Origin: Polaribacter sp. KT25b
GTDB lineage: Bacteria; Bacteroidota; Bacteroidia; Flavobacteriales; Flavobacteriaceae
Assembly: GCF_900105145.1 (NCBI RefSeq)
Contig: NZ_LT629752.1
Span: 3,105,501 to 3,169,500 of the forward strand
Direction of reading: 5' to 3'
Length of the DNA: 64,000 nucleotides
Below, one piece after another: positions 32,770-41,744 of the stretch. Positions within the stretch are counted from its first letter, which is position 1. Each line of letters begins with the position of its first letter. The position numbers and the translations under genes were made by a program. The notes beneath the pieces were generated by a model. The model was not told where the DNA came from and made no database searches. It saw only the letters and a program-made list of their open reading frames with translations.

Positions 32770-34008
32770 TTAATTTACATTTCTTACACATCTAACAAAA
32801 TTATACACCTTACGAATATCTCCTTGAGGTCCAAAAGTATCAGGATAATCAGCTGTACTACCAGATTTAGGATCGTTACGTTGTGCACCAGCTCCATGAA
32901 CATCTAATAATACACCATTCATTTCTCCTTCTGCTTCTCCAAAACAAAAGTACACAGCATCTGTATATGGAGTTGGCCCATCTTGTAAAGGAGAGCTAGT
33001 CCAGTAATAACCATATTGACCAGAGTTACCATTATAATCTGTAATTTCTGTACAACTAAATAAAGGATCAATAGCAGGAGAATTTGTAGTTTGAGGAGAT
33101 CTAGTATAATCTACAATAGTTTGTAATTCTTTTGCGTTAGGCATTCTCCAATCACTATAATCTGCAAGGATAAGAGATTCTGCGTATTTTAAACCATTTT
33201 CCCAGTCATAATTTTCTCCATTATCTGCTTGTTGCCACATTAAACCAGTAGCATTATCTGTAATTGTACCATCCTCATTATCTACAAAATCATTTTTACC
33301 GTAAGATGTATTTCCTCTTACCATTCTAAAATACATAGTATTAGCAGCTCCTGTTGCTGGCTTATATTTAGGATATCCTTTTAACCTTCCGTCTACAAAA
33401 TTGTACCCAAAAACGGCTTCTTTTCCTGTCATTATTTCTCCTACATATTGTGTAACAGACCAAGTTTGCCCATCAATTTCCCTTTCACCAATAGACTCAT
33501 TACCAATTGGTTGGTTAAAGTAATTTACATCAATAAACATATCTACAGCATCATCACCAAAACATCGTCCTGTAAATTGAGCTAAAGAATATAACTCTTT
33601 AATTGTTGGAATTCTCCAATCTGTATATTCTCCTAAATTAAATGTTTCTACTAACGCAACAGCATCTGCATAAGACATTTTATCCCCCATGTCTTGCTGC
33701 CACATTAATCCTGTTACATTATCAGTAACCGTACCATCTCCATTATCTGTATAAGAAGGTTGATTGCCATTGTATGTTGCATCCTGACCATAAAAATCAT
33801 CACCTTTTATAGGTACTGAAATTATAGCGTCGTTACTATAAAAATCTGAAACATTTGTATCTACAACTGTATAAGAAAAATTCGTTGTAACAATTTCATC
33901 TCCTTCTTCTTGTTCTTCTACAATACTCGCTTCGGAATCTTTTTCACAAGAGAAAATAGTTAAAATTGTGAGTAAACTTATTGCTGTTTTTAAAAATTTA
34001 AAATTCAT
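32770..34008 (-). CDS. DUF1566 (Lcl_C) double-module lipoprotein
   Basis: The 412-residue protein has a lipobox (LTIFSC, Cys21) followed by two DUF1566 modules (about 85-215 and 235-410). Each starts with a calcium-site-like DNGDGTVTDNVTGLMWQQ or DNEDGTITDNATGLMWQQ. Each also contains DWR(I/M)P(T/N)(I/A)KEL. The second module ends VYFCFGEAEG and YNFVRCVRN. The DUF1566 fold is the C-terminal domain of the Legionella collagen-like adhesin and occurs in surface ligand-binding proteins. It is homologous end to end to the next gene upstream, which has no lipobox. The two lie 148 nt apart, a tandem duplication. Confidence 0.85.
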   Translation of the reverse strand: MNFKFLKTAISLLTILTIFSCEKDSEASIVEEQEEGDEIVTTNFSYTVVDTNVSDFYSNDAIISVPIKGDDFYGQDATYNGNQPSYTDNGDGTVTDNVTGLMWQQDMGDKMSYADAVALVETFNLGEYTDWRIPTIKELYSLAQFTGRCFGDDAVDMFIDVNYFNQPIGNESIGEREIDGQTWSVTQYVGEIMTGKEAVFGYNFVDGRLKGYPKYKPATGAANTMYFRMVRGNTSYGKNDFVDNEDGTITDNATGLMWQQADNGENYDWENGLKYAESLILADYSDWRMPNAKELQTIVDYTRSPQTTNSPAIDPLFSCTEITDYNGNSGQYGYYWTSSPLQDGPTPYTDAVYFCFGEAEGEMNGVLLDVHGAGAQRNDPKSGSTADYPDTFGPQGDIRKVYNFVRCVRNVN

Positions 34009-34156
34009 AATTTATGTTTTTAGTTTTAACATGTTTCACAGATCTATAATGAATTTCTGTAATAAAAAAAGTACCAACGAAATCCATAATATAGCCCATG
34101 AATTGTTATTTTATGCCCAATTTAATAAGGGACTGAAAAGTTTTAATAATTGAAAA

Positions 34157-35344
34157 TTACATTTTAATTGTACGAACGCTTCTTACATAATTATACACAT
34201 AACGTACATCTCCTTGAGGTCCAAAAAATGTAGGATATTGATTTTCATTTCCACTTTTAGGATCACTTCTTTGACAACCAGCACCGTGCACATCCATTAA
34301 CTGATTTCTCATTTTTCCTTGTCCTTCTCCAAAAGCAATATATACAGCACTAGCTGATGGATTTACACCATCTAAATGCGTTGTGCTTGTCCAAAAGAAG
34401 GGATATTGTCCAGACTTCCCTTCTGGATCTTTAATTTCTGTAGTAGAAAAAATAGGATCTATAGCTGGTGAATTTGTGGTTTGAGGTGATCTTGAATAAT
34501 CTACAATACTTTGTAACTCTTTGGCATTTGGCAAACGCCAATCAGTATAATCTGCAAGTTCTAAATCTTCTGAATACGCTAAGGATGCTTGCCAATCTCT
34601 ACCTTTACCATCATCTGCTTTTTGCCACATTAATCCTGTTGCATAATCACTTACAGTACCATCTCCATTATCTATAAAATTGTTTTTTCCGTAATCTGTA
34701 TTTCCTCTTACCATTCTAAAATACATGATATTTTCAGAGTGAGTTCGCTTCTTAAATGTAGGGTATCCTTTTATACGGCCATCAATAAAATTAACACCAA
34801 AAACAGTTTCATCTCCGTTCATCGTTTTTCCTACATATTTTGTAGATGACCATGTTTGTGCATCAATTTCTCGTTCGCCAATATTAGTATTTCCTAACGG
34901 CTGATTAAAATAATTGGTATCAATAAATAATTTAAAAGACTTCGCTCCTTTTACTTTACCAGTAAATAATATCAAAGAATACAATTCTTTAATTGTAGGA
35001 ACTCTCCAGTCTGAATATCCGCCTAAATTAGATTTTTGAGCTTTAGAAAACGAGGCTTCATATGTCATTTTATCACCCATATCTTTTTCCCAAATTAAAC
35101 CCGTTACATTGTCGGTAATTGTACCATCTCCATTATCTGTATAGGATGATTGATTTCCTTTATAAGTAGCATCTTGCCCGTAAAAAACATCACCAATATT
35201 TGGTTCTGAAATTACATCATTATTACTATAAAATTCAGAAACATTTGTATCTACAATTGGGTATGTTGTTTGTCCGGTTACAGTGTAGAAAACTGTGAAA
35301 CAAATAACTAATAAGATCAATTCTTCATTTATAAAATCTTTCAT
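34157..35344 (-). CDS. DUF1566 (Lcl_C) double-module secreted protein, paralogue of the downstream lipoprotein
   Basis: The 395-residue protein has a signal peptide ending TVTGQ (about residue 25) but no lipobox Cys, so it is probably soluble or secreted rather than membrane-anchored. The two DUF1566 modules match those of the adjacent lipoprotein along the whole length: TYPIVDTNVSEFYSN, DNGDGTITDNVTGLIWEKD, DWRVPTIKELYSL, GDGTVSDYATGLMWQKAD and DWRLPNAKELQSIVDYSRS. It lacks several of the cysteines present in the paralogue. It lies 97 nt downstream of the LytTR regulator gene, so it is a natural target of that system. Ligand unknown. Confidence 0.85.
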   Translation of the reverse strand: MKDFINEELILLVICFTVFYTVTGQTTYPIVDTNVSEFYSNNDVISEPNIGDVFYGQDATYKGNQSSYTDNGDGTITDNVTGLIWEKDMGDKMTYEASFSKAQKSNLGGYSDWRVPTIKELYSLILFTGKVKGAKSFKLFIDTNYFNQPLGNTNIGEREIDAQTWSSTKYVGKTMNGDETVFGVNFIDGRIKGYPTFKKRTHSENIMYFRMVRGNTDYGKNNFIDNGDGTVSDYATGLMWQKADDGKGRDWQASLAYSEDLELADYTDWRLPNAKELQSIVDYSRSPQTTNSPAIDPIFSTTEIKDPEGKSGQYPFFWTSTTHLDGVNPSASAVYIAFGEGQGKMRNQLMDVHGAGCQRSDPKSGNENQYPTFFGPQGDVRYVYNYVRSVRTIKM

Positions 35345-35441
35345 AATACTACGTTTTAATATTTAGCTTAATCAAAGGTCTAAAACAAATTATAAAGAAA
35401 AGAACGAAATCAACAGAAGGAAGGTTTCTATCAATGAAAAT

Positions 35442-36155
35442 TTAACTGAAAAAATTTTTATTTAAAAAGTTTTTAAATTCCTCTTGATAGGTATCACTTA
35501 CCACTATAGATTCTTTTCTACTGTAAATAATTCGGTTGCGTTCTACTGTAACAATATGATTGAGGTTAACAATAAATGAACGATGAATACGCATAAAGTT
35601 TTCTTTAGGTAACACTTCTTCGATATTTTTAAGACGGAGTAATGTTCTTACAGGTTCTCCATTTACTAAGTTTAAAGAAACATATTCTTTTTGAGCTTCT
35701 AGATATTTAATATCGTTAAAATTGATACGAATATGTTGCTGACCAGATTTTATGAATAAAAAATCGTCTTTCTTTTTTACTTCTGATAATTGACGCTCTT
35801 TTTTGATTGTATCTGCAGCTTTATTTGCTGCGGATAAAAAATCTACATATTCAATCGGTTTCAATAAATAATCAATTGCATTTACTTTATAACCTTCAAC
35901 AGCATATTCGCTATAAGCAGTCGTAAAGATAATTTTAGGAGAATTTTCTAACGTTTTAGCCAACTCTAATCCGTTTAAATCTGCCATATGAATATCTAAA
36001 AATAACAAATCTACCGGATTCTCTTTCAAAAAATCGCCAATATCCAACGCATTGGTAAATTTTCCTTTCAATTGAAGAAAAGGTGTTTTATCAATATAAG
36101 AAACAATTTGTCTAAGTGCTAAAGGTTCATCATCTATAGCGATGCAAGTTATCAT
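35442..36155 (-). CDS. LytTR-family response regulator
   Basis: The 237-residue protein has a receiver domain (about 1-120) with the acidic pocket IDDE, the phospho-acceptor Asp54 in LLFLD and the KPIEY lysine. A LytTR DNA-binding domain follows (about 138-237), with FIKSGQQHIRINFNDIKYLEA and FMRIHRSFIVNLNHI. It would bind direct repeats upstream of target promoters when phosphorylated. The gene overlaps the kinase gene by 4 nt, so the two form a cognate pair. It sits at the head of the DUF1566/ASST/GH113 run on the same strand, a likely regulon. Confidence 0.94.
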   Translation of the reverse strand: MITCIAIDDEPLALRQIVSYIDKTPFLQLKGKFTNALDIGDFLKENPVDLLFLDIHMADLNGLELAKTLENSPKIIFTTAYSEYAVEGYKVNAIDYLLKPIEYVDFLSAANKAADTIKKERQLSEVKKKDDFLFIKSGQQHIRINFNDIKYLEAQKEYVSLNLVNGEPVRTLLRLKNIEEVLPKENFMRIHRSFIVNLNHIVTVERNRIIYSRKESIVVSDTYQEEFKNFLNKNFFS

Positions 36156-37261
36156 ATCGGTATTTTTATAGTTGAACTAAATACATTTTCATTTTCTATG
36201 GATGTAAATATATAATCATTATTGTAAAGTAACTTTAAACGTTTCTTTGTATTTTCTATACCAATTCCTAAACTTTCTACAGTTTCTAATTTTTTATGTA
36301 CACTATTCTGAATTGTAAATTCAAGTTCATTTTCATGAACAAATAGACGAATATTAACAAACGAGTTTTGCTCGTAACTAATTCCGTATTTAAAAGCATT
36401 TTCAATAATATTGGTAAATAACAACGTTGGAATTGAAATGTTAGGTGGGTTTTTTGGAAGGTTCAATTCTATGATTACTTCTTCGCAAAAACGCAATTTC
36501 ATCAATTCTACATAACTTTCTATAAATTTAATTTCTTTGGATAAAGCAATCGGTTTATCATTAGATTCATATAATAAATAGCGCATTAAAGTTGATAATT
36601 TTACTACAGAACGCTTTGCTTCTACCGTATCAAAATCAATTAATGCATGAATATTATTAAGTGTATTCATTAAAAAATGAGGACTTACCTGATTTCGTAA
36701 AAAAGCCAGTTCATTTTTAACACTTTCTTTTTCTACTTCTGCTTTTTGTTGTTGTGTTTCTGCCCATTTTACAGAAAGTTTCATTCCGGTATCAAAACCA
36801 ACCAATAAAATAGATAATAAAATTAAATTTACATATGGAGGATATGTTCCTACGGGAGCTTGCCGATTTTGTAAACCTTTTTTTATTCCCGTTTTATTTG
36901 AATCAGGAAATTGAAGTCCACCTTGTTTATGCAAAGGAACTATTTCTTGAAATATTACATTTTTACGTATATTAATAGAACCAAATACGGTAAAAGAAAT
37001 AACTACAACAACAGCAACTAAATAAAAAAATTGTTTCCTTTTAAATAATAAAAACGGAGTTAATAAAAACCTATTTACACAAAAAACGATTAATAAAGGT
37101 AAGTAATCAATCCACACATTAAAAATGACACTCCATCGGATAAAACCACTATTAACCCATTGATAAAATAGTGGCAATAAAAATAATAATATCCAAAATA
37201 GAAAAATAAAAATAGACTCAAAAAAACTAGAACTTTGCTTATTAAGTAGATTTTTAGACAT
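36152..37261 (-). CDS. LytS-like sensor histidine kinase (His_kinase family)
   Basis: This is a 369-residue membrane kinase with four transmembrane helices (about 16-35, 50-68, 79-95 and 144-160). It has a short extracytoplasmic segment (100-142) and the phospho-acceptor region QVSPHFLMNTLNNIHALIDF with His195. The ATP-binding domain follows, with the N box NIIENAFKYG and the GIGIENTKKRL loop. It has no PAS, GAF or large periplasmic domain, so its ligand is probably sensed by the membrane helices or the short loop. It phosphorylates the LytTR regulator encoded directly downstream with a 4-nt overlap. Upstream is an FNR-type box shared with the divergent oxidoreductase gene. Confidence 0.93.
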   Translation of the reverse strand: MSKNLLNKQSSSFFESIFIFLFWILLFLLPLFYQWVNSGFIRWSVIFNVWIDYLPLLIVFCVNRFLLTPFLLFKRKQFFYLVAVVVVISFTVFGSINIRKNVIFQEIVPLHKQGGLQFPDSNKTGIKKGLQNRQAPVGTYPPYVNLILLSILLVGFDTGMKLSVKWAETQQQKAEVEKESVKNELAFLRNQVSPHFLMNTLNNIHALIDFDTVEAKRSVVKLSTLMRYLLYESNDKPIALSKEIKFIESYVELMKLRFCEEVIIELNLPKNPPNISIPTLLFTNIIENAFKYGISYEQNSFVNIRLFVHENELEFTIQNSVHKKLETVESLGIGIENTKKRLKLLYNNDYIFTSIENENVFSSTIKIPI

Positions 37262-37350
37262 CGTTTATTTTTATTTAAAATACAGTTAATTATAATAGAA
37301 AACAAATATGGTATTTCTATTTATAACATTTAATTATTATCAATAGAAAG

Positions 37351-37364
37351 TTGATTTAAATCAA
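37351..37364. promoter_or_regulatory. Perfect FNR/CRP-type box TTGATTTAAATCAA
   Basis: This exactly matches the FNR consensus TTGAT-N4-ATCAA and is fully palindromic. It lies 99 nt before the FAD oxidoreductase start and 90 nt before the LytS-like kinase start. Candidate -7 sequences are TAACTTTA at 37424-37431 (+) and CATATTTG, read on the minus strand at 37303-37310. The box centre would be near -80 or -60 respectively, both within the range used by class I activators. Confidence 0.65.
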
Positions 37365-37462
37365 TGAAAAAATATAAAAATCTATTTAAAACCATTCTAA
37401 ATTAATATCCGGAATTAAGTTCTTAACTTTAACTACGACTCAACCTAAGAATTAATCTACTT

Positions 37463-38809
37463 ATGAAGCACATTGTAATAATTGGTAACGGAATATCTGG
37501 AGTTACTGCAGCAAGACATATCAGAAAAAACTCTGATCATAAAATAACTATTATTTCTGCAGAAACTAAATATTTCTTTTCTAGAACAGCCCTTATGTAT
37601 GTATATATGGGACATATGAAGTTTGAACATACACAACCTTATGAAAATTGGTTTTGGAAAAAAAATAGAATAGAACTTAAAGAAGCTTTAGTTAGCAATG
37701 TAAATACGGAGAAAAAAAAATTAGAATTTAAAGATTCTTCTACACTTTCTTACGACCAATTGATTATTGCAACAGGTTCTAAGCCAAATAAATTTGGATG
37801 GCCTGGTCAAGATTTAGAAGGTACATTAGGTATGTATCATAAACAAGATCTAGAAAAATTAGAAAAATATGCGCCCAATAAAGAAGTTTGTAAAAGAGCT
37901 GTTATTGTTGGTGGTGGATTAATTGGAATTGAATTAGCAGAAATGTTACGAAGCAGAAAAATTCCAGTTACTTTTTTAGTAAGAGAAACTAGTTTTTGGA
38001 ATGGAGTTTTACCCGCTCAAGAATCTGCAATGATTAACAATCATATAAAAGATCACCATATAGACTTACGTTTAAGTACCAATTTAAAAGAGATTAAATC
38101 TGATGAAAACGGACGCGTAAAATCGATTGTTATTCAAGAAACAGGAGAAGAAATTCCTTGTAATGTAGTTGGTTTAACTGCTGGTGTAACACCAAATATA
38201 GATTTCTTAAAAGAATCTGGAATAGAACTAGGTAGAGGTGTAAAAGTAAATCGCTTTTTAGAAACAAATGTAAAAGATGTTTTTGCAATTGGTGATTGTG
38301 CAGAACAACACGAAGCGATTGGGCAACGTAGAAATATTGAAGCAGTTTGGTACACAGGTAGAATGATGGGAGAAACACTTGCTCAAACAATTTGCGGTAA
38401 CAAAACGGCATACAAACCAGGTCATTGGTTTAATTCTGCAAAATTTTTAGATATAGAATACCAAACATACGGTTGGGTTTTTAGCGAAAGAAGTAAACAA
38501 GAGAATGAAGCCTATTTTCAATGGCAACATCCAACAGATAATAAATGTATTACTATTTCTTTTGATAAAAATACCAATAAATTTTTAGGTATAAATACCT
38601 TCGGAATTAGAATGCGTCATGAGATTTTTGATAAATGGTTAACCGAAAAAAAATCTATAAAACATGTTTTGGAATTTTTAGCCGATGCAAATTTTGATCC
38701 AGAATTTTATAAACTACATGAAGCTGAAATTTTAGCAAAATTTAATAAAGAAAATAATACAAATATCACCCTAAAAAAGAAAAGTTGGAAACGAATTTTT
38801 AGTCATTAA
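37463..38809 (+). CDS. FAD-dependent pyridine nucleotide-disulfide-type oxidoreductase
   Basis: The 448-residue protein has an FAD-binding GxGxxG at residues 8-13 (IIGNGISG), an NAD(P)-binding VIVGGGLIGIELAEML in the middle, and the second FAD motif VFAIGDCAEQHE (about 273-284). The layout is that of NADH:nitrite-reductase-like or rubredoxin-reductase-like enzymes. The C-terminal 100 residues do not carry a redox Cys pair. It would move electrons from NAD(P)H to a protein partner; the adjacent membrane Fe-S protein, 61 nt downstream, is the natural candidate. An FNR-type site lies upstream. Physiological acceptor unknown. Confidence 0.88.
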   Translation: MKHIVIIGNGISGVTAARHIRKNSDHKITIISAETKYFFSRTALMYVYMGHMKFEHTQPYENWFWKKNRIELKEALVSNVNTEKKKLEFKDSSTLSYDQLIIATGSKPNKFGWPGQDLEGTLGMYHKQDLEKLEKYAPNKEVCKRAVIVGGGLIGIELAEMLRSRKIPVTFLVRETSFWNGVLPAQESAMINNHIKDHHIDLRLSTNLKEIKSDENGRVKSIVIQETGEEIPCNVVGLTAGVTPNIDFLKESGIELGRGVKVNRFLETNVKDVFAIGDCAEQHEAIGQRRNIEAVWYTGRMMGETLAQTICGNKTAYKPGHWFNSAKFLDIEYQTYGWVFSERSKQENEAYFQWQHPTDNKCITISFDKNTNKFLGINTFGIRMRHEIFDKWLTEKKSIKHVLEFLADANFDPEFYKLHEAEILAKFNKENNTNITLKKKSWKRIFSH

Positions 38810-38870
38810 TTAGAATGATAAAAACGTCAAAAAAAAATCCAATTTTAACTCATAACACCCTATAATTATT

Positions 38871-40493
38871 TTGAAACTTATAAAACAATCAGGTTTAATC
38901 ATTTTTTTAGCAGGATTAACCTTCTTCATAGGCATACTTTTTACAGGTTCTTTTAATTTAACGCAACCAGAATTAGATACTTTTATCCAAGAAAAGGGAT
39001 ATAAAAGTGAAGTTCTAAAAGAAGAGCTAACAAAAGCAATTGTAACAGAAGAAAATTTAAATATTTTTCAATTCTCTAGTAAAGTTATTGGTGCTTTTGA
39101 AGCTTCTAATAATCATTATGATGCCTTGATTGCAAAATACAATGCAGAAAAAAATTGGACTAAAAAAGGAGCACAATTTAAATATAAAATATCTGGAAAA
39201 CCACATAGTATCAGTTTTGAACTGGCAAAAAAATCTGGTAAAGGTTTAGCTGCTGATAATACAGGTTTAGCTTGGTTTTTAACTTTTGGTTTAGGCATTT
39301 TAGGAGCTTTAATGTTTATAATTCCTGATGTTGTTTTATTAGGAAAACCTGGCATTAAAAATGATGGAATTTTTCTTAGCGCAGCTACAAACCGTGGTTG
39401 GATTGGTTGGTTTACGTTTATCTTTTTAGTTACCTTTTATATTCTCCTTTATTTTTATCCAGATTTTATAGTAAACTGGGTATATTTAGTAGACCCAATT
39501 AGTAAATCTCTTAGCGGTAATCCTGCAGGTCAATGGTTTTTATACGGATTTTTATATTGTGTGGTAATGACAGTTATGGCGATAAGAATGTATATAAAAT
39601 ATCGACATAATAAATATCAAATTTTAAGAACAACCTCTGTATTATTTTTCCAAATTGTATTTGCTTTTTTAATTCCAGAAATATTAGTGCGTTTTAATCA
39701 ACCTTGGTACGATTTTAAAAATGCATTTCCTTTAGATTATGATTTTTTCTTTAAATGGAATTTAGAAGAGTTAATTGCAAGTGGTGGTTTAGGTTTATTT
39801 ATTTTAGTTTGGGGAATTCTTTTAACGATTGTAGTTGTGCCAGTAATGGTGTATTTCTTTGGTAAAAGATGGTATTGTTCTTGGGTTTGTGGTTGCGGTG
39901 GTTTAGCAGAAACTTTAGGAGATCCGTATAGACAAAATTCTAGTAAAACATTACTTTCTTGGAGAACAGAACGTATTGTAATTCATTCTGTTTTAGTTTT
40001 CGTTTTAGTGATGACAGCTTTTGCTTTGTACACTTTTTTCTCTGGCGAATACCAAGTTTTAGGTATTAAAACACAAACCATACAAGATATTTACGGTTTC
40101 TTAATCGGTTCTATTTTTGCGGGTGTAATTGGTACAGGATTTTATCCAATTTTTGGCAACAGAGTTTGGTGTCGCTTTGGTTGTCCTTTAGCGGCTTATC
40201 TAGGATTTGTTCAGCGTTTTAAATCGCGTTTTAGAATTACTACAAATGGTGGTCAATGTATTTCTTGCGGAAATTGCTCTACCTATTGTGAGCAAGGAAT
40301 TGATGTTAGAGCTTATGCACAAAAAGGTGAAAACATTGTTCGTTCTAGCTGTGTAGGTTGTGGTGTTTGTTCTGCAGTTTGTCCAAGAGGAGTTTTAAAA
40401 TTAGAAAATGGTCCTGAAGATGGAAGAATAAATCCGACAGAAATATTATTAGGAAATGATGTTGATTTAATGGATTTAATTAATAAAAAATAG
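38871..40493 (+). CDS. NosR/CcoG-like membrane 4Fe-4S protein
   Basis: The 540-residue protein has an N-terminal helix, an external segment (about 25-130), then six or so membrane helices. Cys motifs CSWVCGCGG and CRFGCPLAAY lie at helix ends. The C-terminus carries two ferredoxin clusters, CISCGNCSTYCEQG and CVGCGVCSAVCPRG. This is the NapH/NosR/CcoG arrangement that carries electrons across or along the membrane for periplasmic reduction or metal-centre assembly. The start codon is TTG: the frame is closed at 38853 and no ATG or GTG lies between. It is likely co-transcribed with the FAD oxidoreductase gene. The precise partner is unknown. Confidence 0.85.
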   Translation: MKLIKQSGLIIFLAGLTFFIGILFTGSFNLTQPELDTFIQEKGYKSEVLKEELTKAIVTEENLNIFQFSSKVIGAFEASNNHYDALIAKYNAEKNWTKKGAQFKYKISGKPHSISFELAKKSGKGLAADNTGLAWFLTFGLGILGALMFIIPDVVLLGKPGIKNDGIFLSAATNRGWIGWFTFIFLVTFYILLYFYPDFIVNWVYLVDPISKSLSGNPAGQWFLYGFLYCVVMTVMAIRMYIKYRHNKYQILRTTSVLFFQIVFAFLIPEILVRFNQPWYDFKNAFPLDYDFFFKWNLEELIASGGLGLFILVWGILLTIVVVPVMVYFFGKRWYCSWVCGCGGLAETLGDPYRQNSSKTLLSWRTERIVIHSVLVFVLVMTAFALYTFFSGEYQVLGIKTQTIQDIYGFLIGSIFAGVIGTGFYPIFGNRVWCRFGCPLAAYLGFVQRFKSRFRITTNGGQCISCGNCSTYCEQGIDVRAYAQKGENIVRSSCVGCGVCSAVCPRGVLKLENGPEDGRINPTEILLGNDVDLMDLINKK

Positions 40494-40576
40494 ATCATTA
40501 ATATTGATAATATTTTTTAACATCCTAAATAAAACTTTTAAAAAAACTAAAAACAATAGCGTAATACCATTTTAAA

Positions 40577-41053
40577 ATGAAACATTTTATTATTATATAC
40601 ATAATATGTACCTCTTTTATATTTTCTAATCAGAAGAAATATCAGAAAGAATATTATAAAAACGGACAACCAAAACAAGAAGGTTGGGTTTTAAATAATA
40701 ATAAAATTGATTATTGGAAATTTTATTATAGAAATGGTAACTTAAAAAAAGAAGGGTCTTATAAAGATAATTTAGAAACAAAATATTGGTATTTTTACAA
40801 CGAAAATTCTATTAAAGAAAAAGAAGGACATTTTAAAGAAGGGCTGCAAAATGATTGGTGGTTATTTTATGATAAAAAAGGAAAAGTAAGTCATAAATGT
40901 CAATTACAAAACAATCAAAAAAATGGGTATTGTTTAATTTATAAAAAAGGCAATCTCATAAAAGCATCTAAATTTAAAAATGGAAAAAAGATTAATGAAT
41001 GGAAAGATTTTTCATCTTTTAAAAAAGAGAATTCACTAAGTGATTTACGATAA
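40577..41053 (+). CDS. Exported MORN-repeat (YwqK-type) protein
   Basis: The 158-residue protein begins with a hydrophobic signal (FIIIYIICTSFIFS). It then has about five MORN-variant repeats with the pattern Y-x-N-G-x(3)K-E-G, for example YYKNGQPKQEG, YYRNGNLKKEG and KEKEGHFKEG. Databases often label such proteins antitoxins, but no toxin gene is next to it and the signal peptide argues against that role. It is the first gene of the glycosyltransferase run and overlaps the next gene by 14 nt, so it probably has an envelope role with those enzymes. Function unknown. Confidence 0.8.
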   Translation: MKHFIIIYIICTSFIFSNQKKYQKEYYKNGQPKQEGWVLNNNKIDYWKFYYRNGNLKKEGSYKDNLETKYWYFYNENSIKEKEGHFKEGLQNDWWLFYDKKGKVSHKCQLQNNQKNGYCLIYKKGNLIKASKFKNGKKINEWKDFSSFKKENSLSDLR

Positions 41054-41744
41054 AAAACCGATTATAAAAGTAATTATACCAGCTTATAATGAACAAGCTT
41101 CTATAGCAAAAGTTATTAATGACATTCCAAAAATTGTTAATGAAACAATTGTTATCAGCAATAATTCTACAGATAATACAGAAATAAATGCAAAAAATGC
41201 TGGTGCAACTGTATTAAAAGAAACAAGAAAAGGATATGGTTTTGCTTGTTTAAAAGGGATGGATTATATTGCTAACCAAAAGGTAAAACCAGAAATTATT
41301 GTATTTCTAGATGGCGATTATTCAGATTATCCAGAGCAATTAACAGAACTTATTGCACCAATTATAAATGATAATATAGATTTTGTAATTGGCTCTCGTG
41401 TAAAAGAATTACGAGAAAATGGCTCGATGACGCCTCAACAAGTTTTTGGAAATTGGTTAGCAACCTTTTTAATGAAACTGTTATTTAGAGCAAAATTTAC
41501 AGATCTGGGTCCTTTTAGAGCCATTAAATACGATAAATTATTAGCTTTAAATATGCAAGATAAAACCTACGGATGGACTGTAGAAATGCAATTAAAAGCA
41601 CTAAAACAAAAATTAACGTACACAGAAATTTTAATGAAATACAGAAACAGAATTGGTGTTTCTAAAGTGTCTGGTACAATAAAAGGTACTATATTTGCAG
41701 GAATTAAAATTTTAGGTTGGATTTTTAAATACAGTTTTAAATAA
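41040..41744 (+). CDS. Family 2 glycosyltransferase, DPM1-like
   Basis: The 234-residue protein has the GT-A fold of family 2: VIIPAYNEQASIAKVI, the SNNSTDNT and ETRKGYGFACLKGM loops, the DxD-type metal site LDGDYSDYP, and DLGPFRAI and YGWTVEMQLKA in the second half. This resembles dolichyl-phosphate mannose/glucose synthases, which load a polyprenyl phosphate. The start codon is GTG at 41040, inside the end of the MORN gene (14-nt overlap). It is joined to the next gene by TAATG. The sugar and acceptor are not shown by the sequence. Confidence 0.88.
   Translation: MIYDKKPIIKVIIPAYNEQASIAKVINDIPKIVNETIVISNNSTDNTEINAKNAGATVLKETRKGYGFACLKGMDYIANQKVKPEIIVFLDGDYSDYPEQLTELIAPIINDNIDFVIGSRVKELRENGSMTPQQVFGNWLATFLMKLLFRAKFTDLGPFRAIKYDKLLALNMQDKTYGWTVEMQLKALKQKLTYTEILMKYRNRIGVSKVSGTIKGTIFAGIKILGWIFKYSFK

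Noticed and set aside
38130..38411. Long minus-strand ORFs antisense to the FAD oxidoreductase gene
   Set aside because: They are Leu-rich shadows of the real gene in other frames with no family features.
40577..41053. MORN/YwqK protein as an antitoxin
   Set aside because: No toxin gene is adjacent, the protein has a signal peptide, and it is coupled to glycosyltransferase genes.
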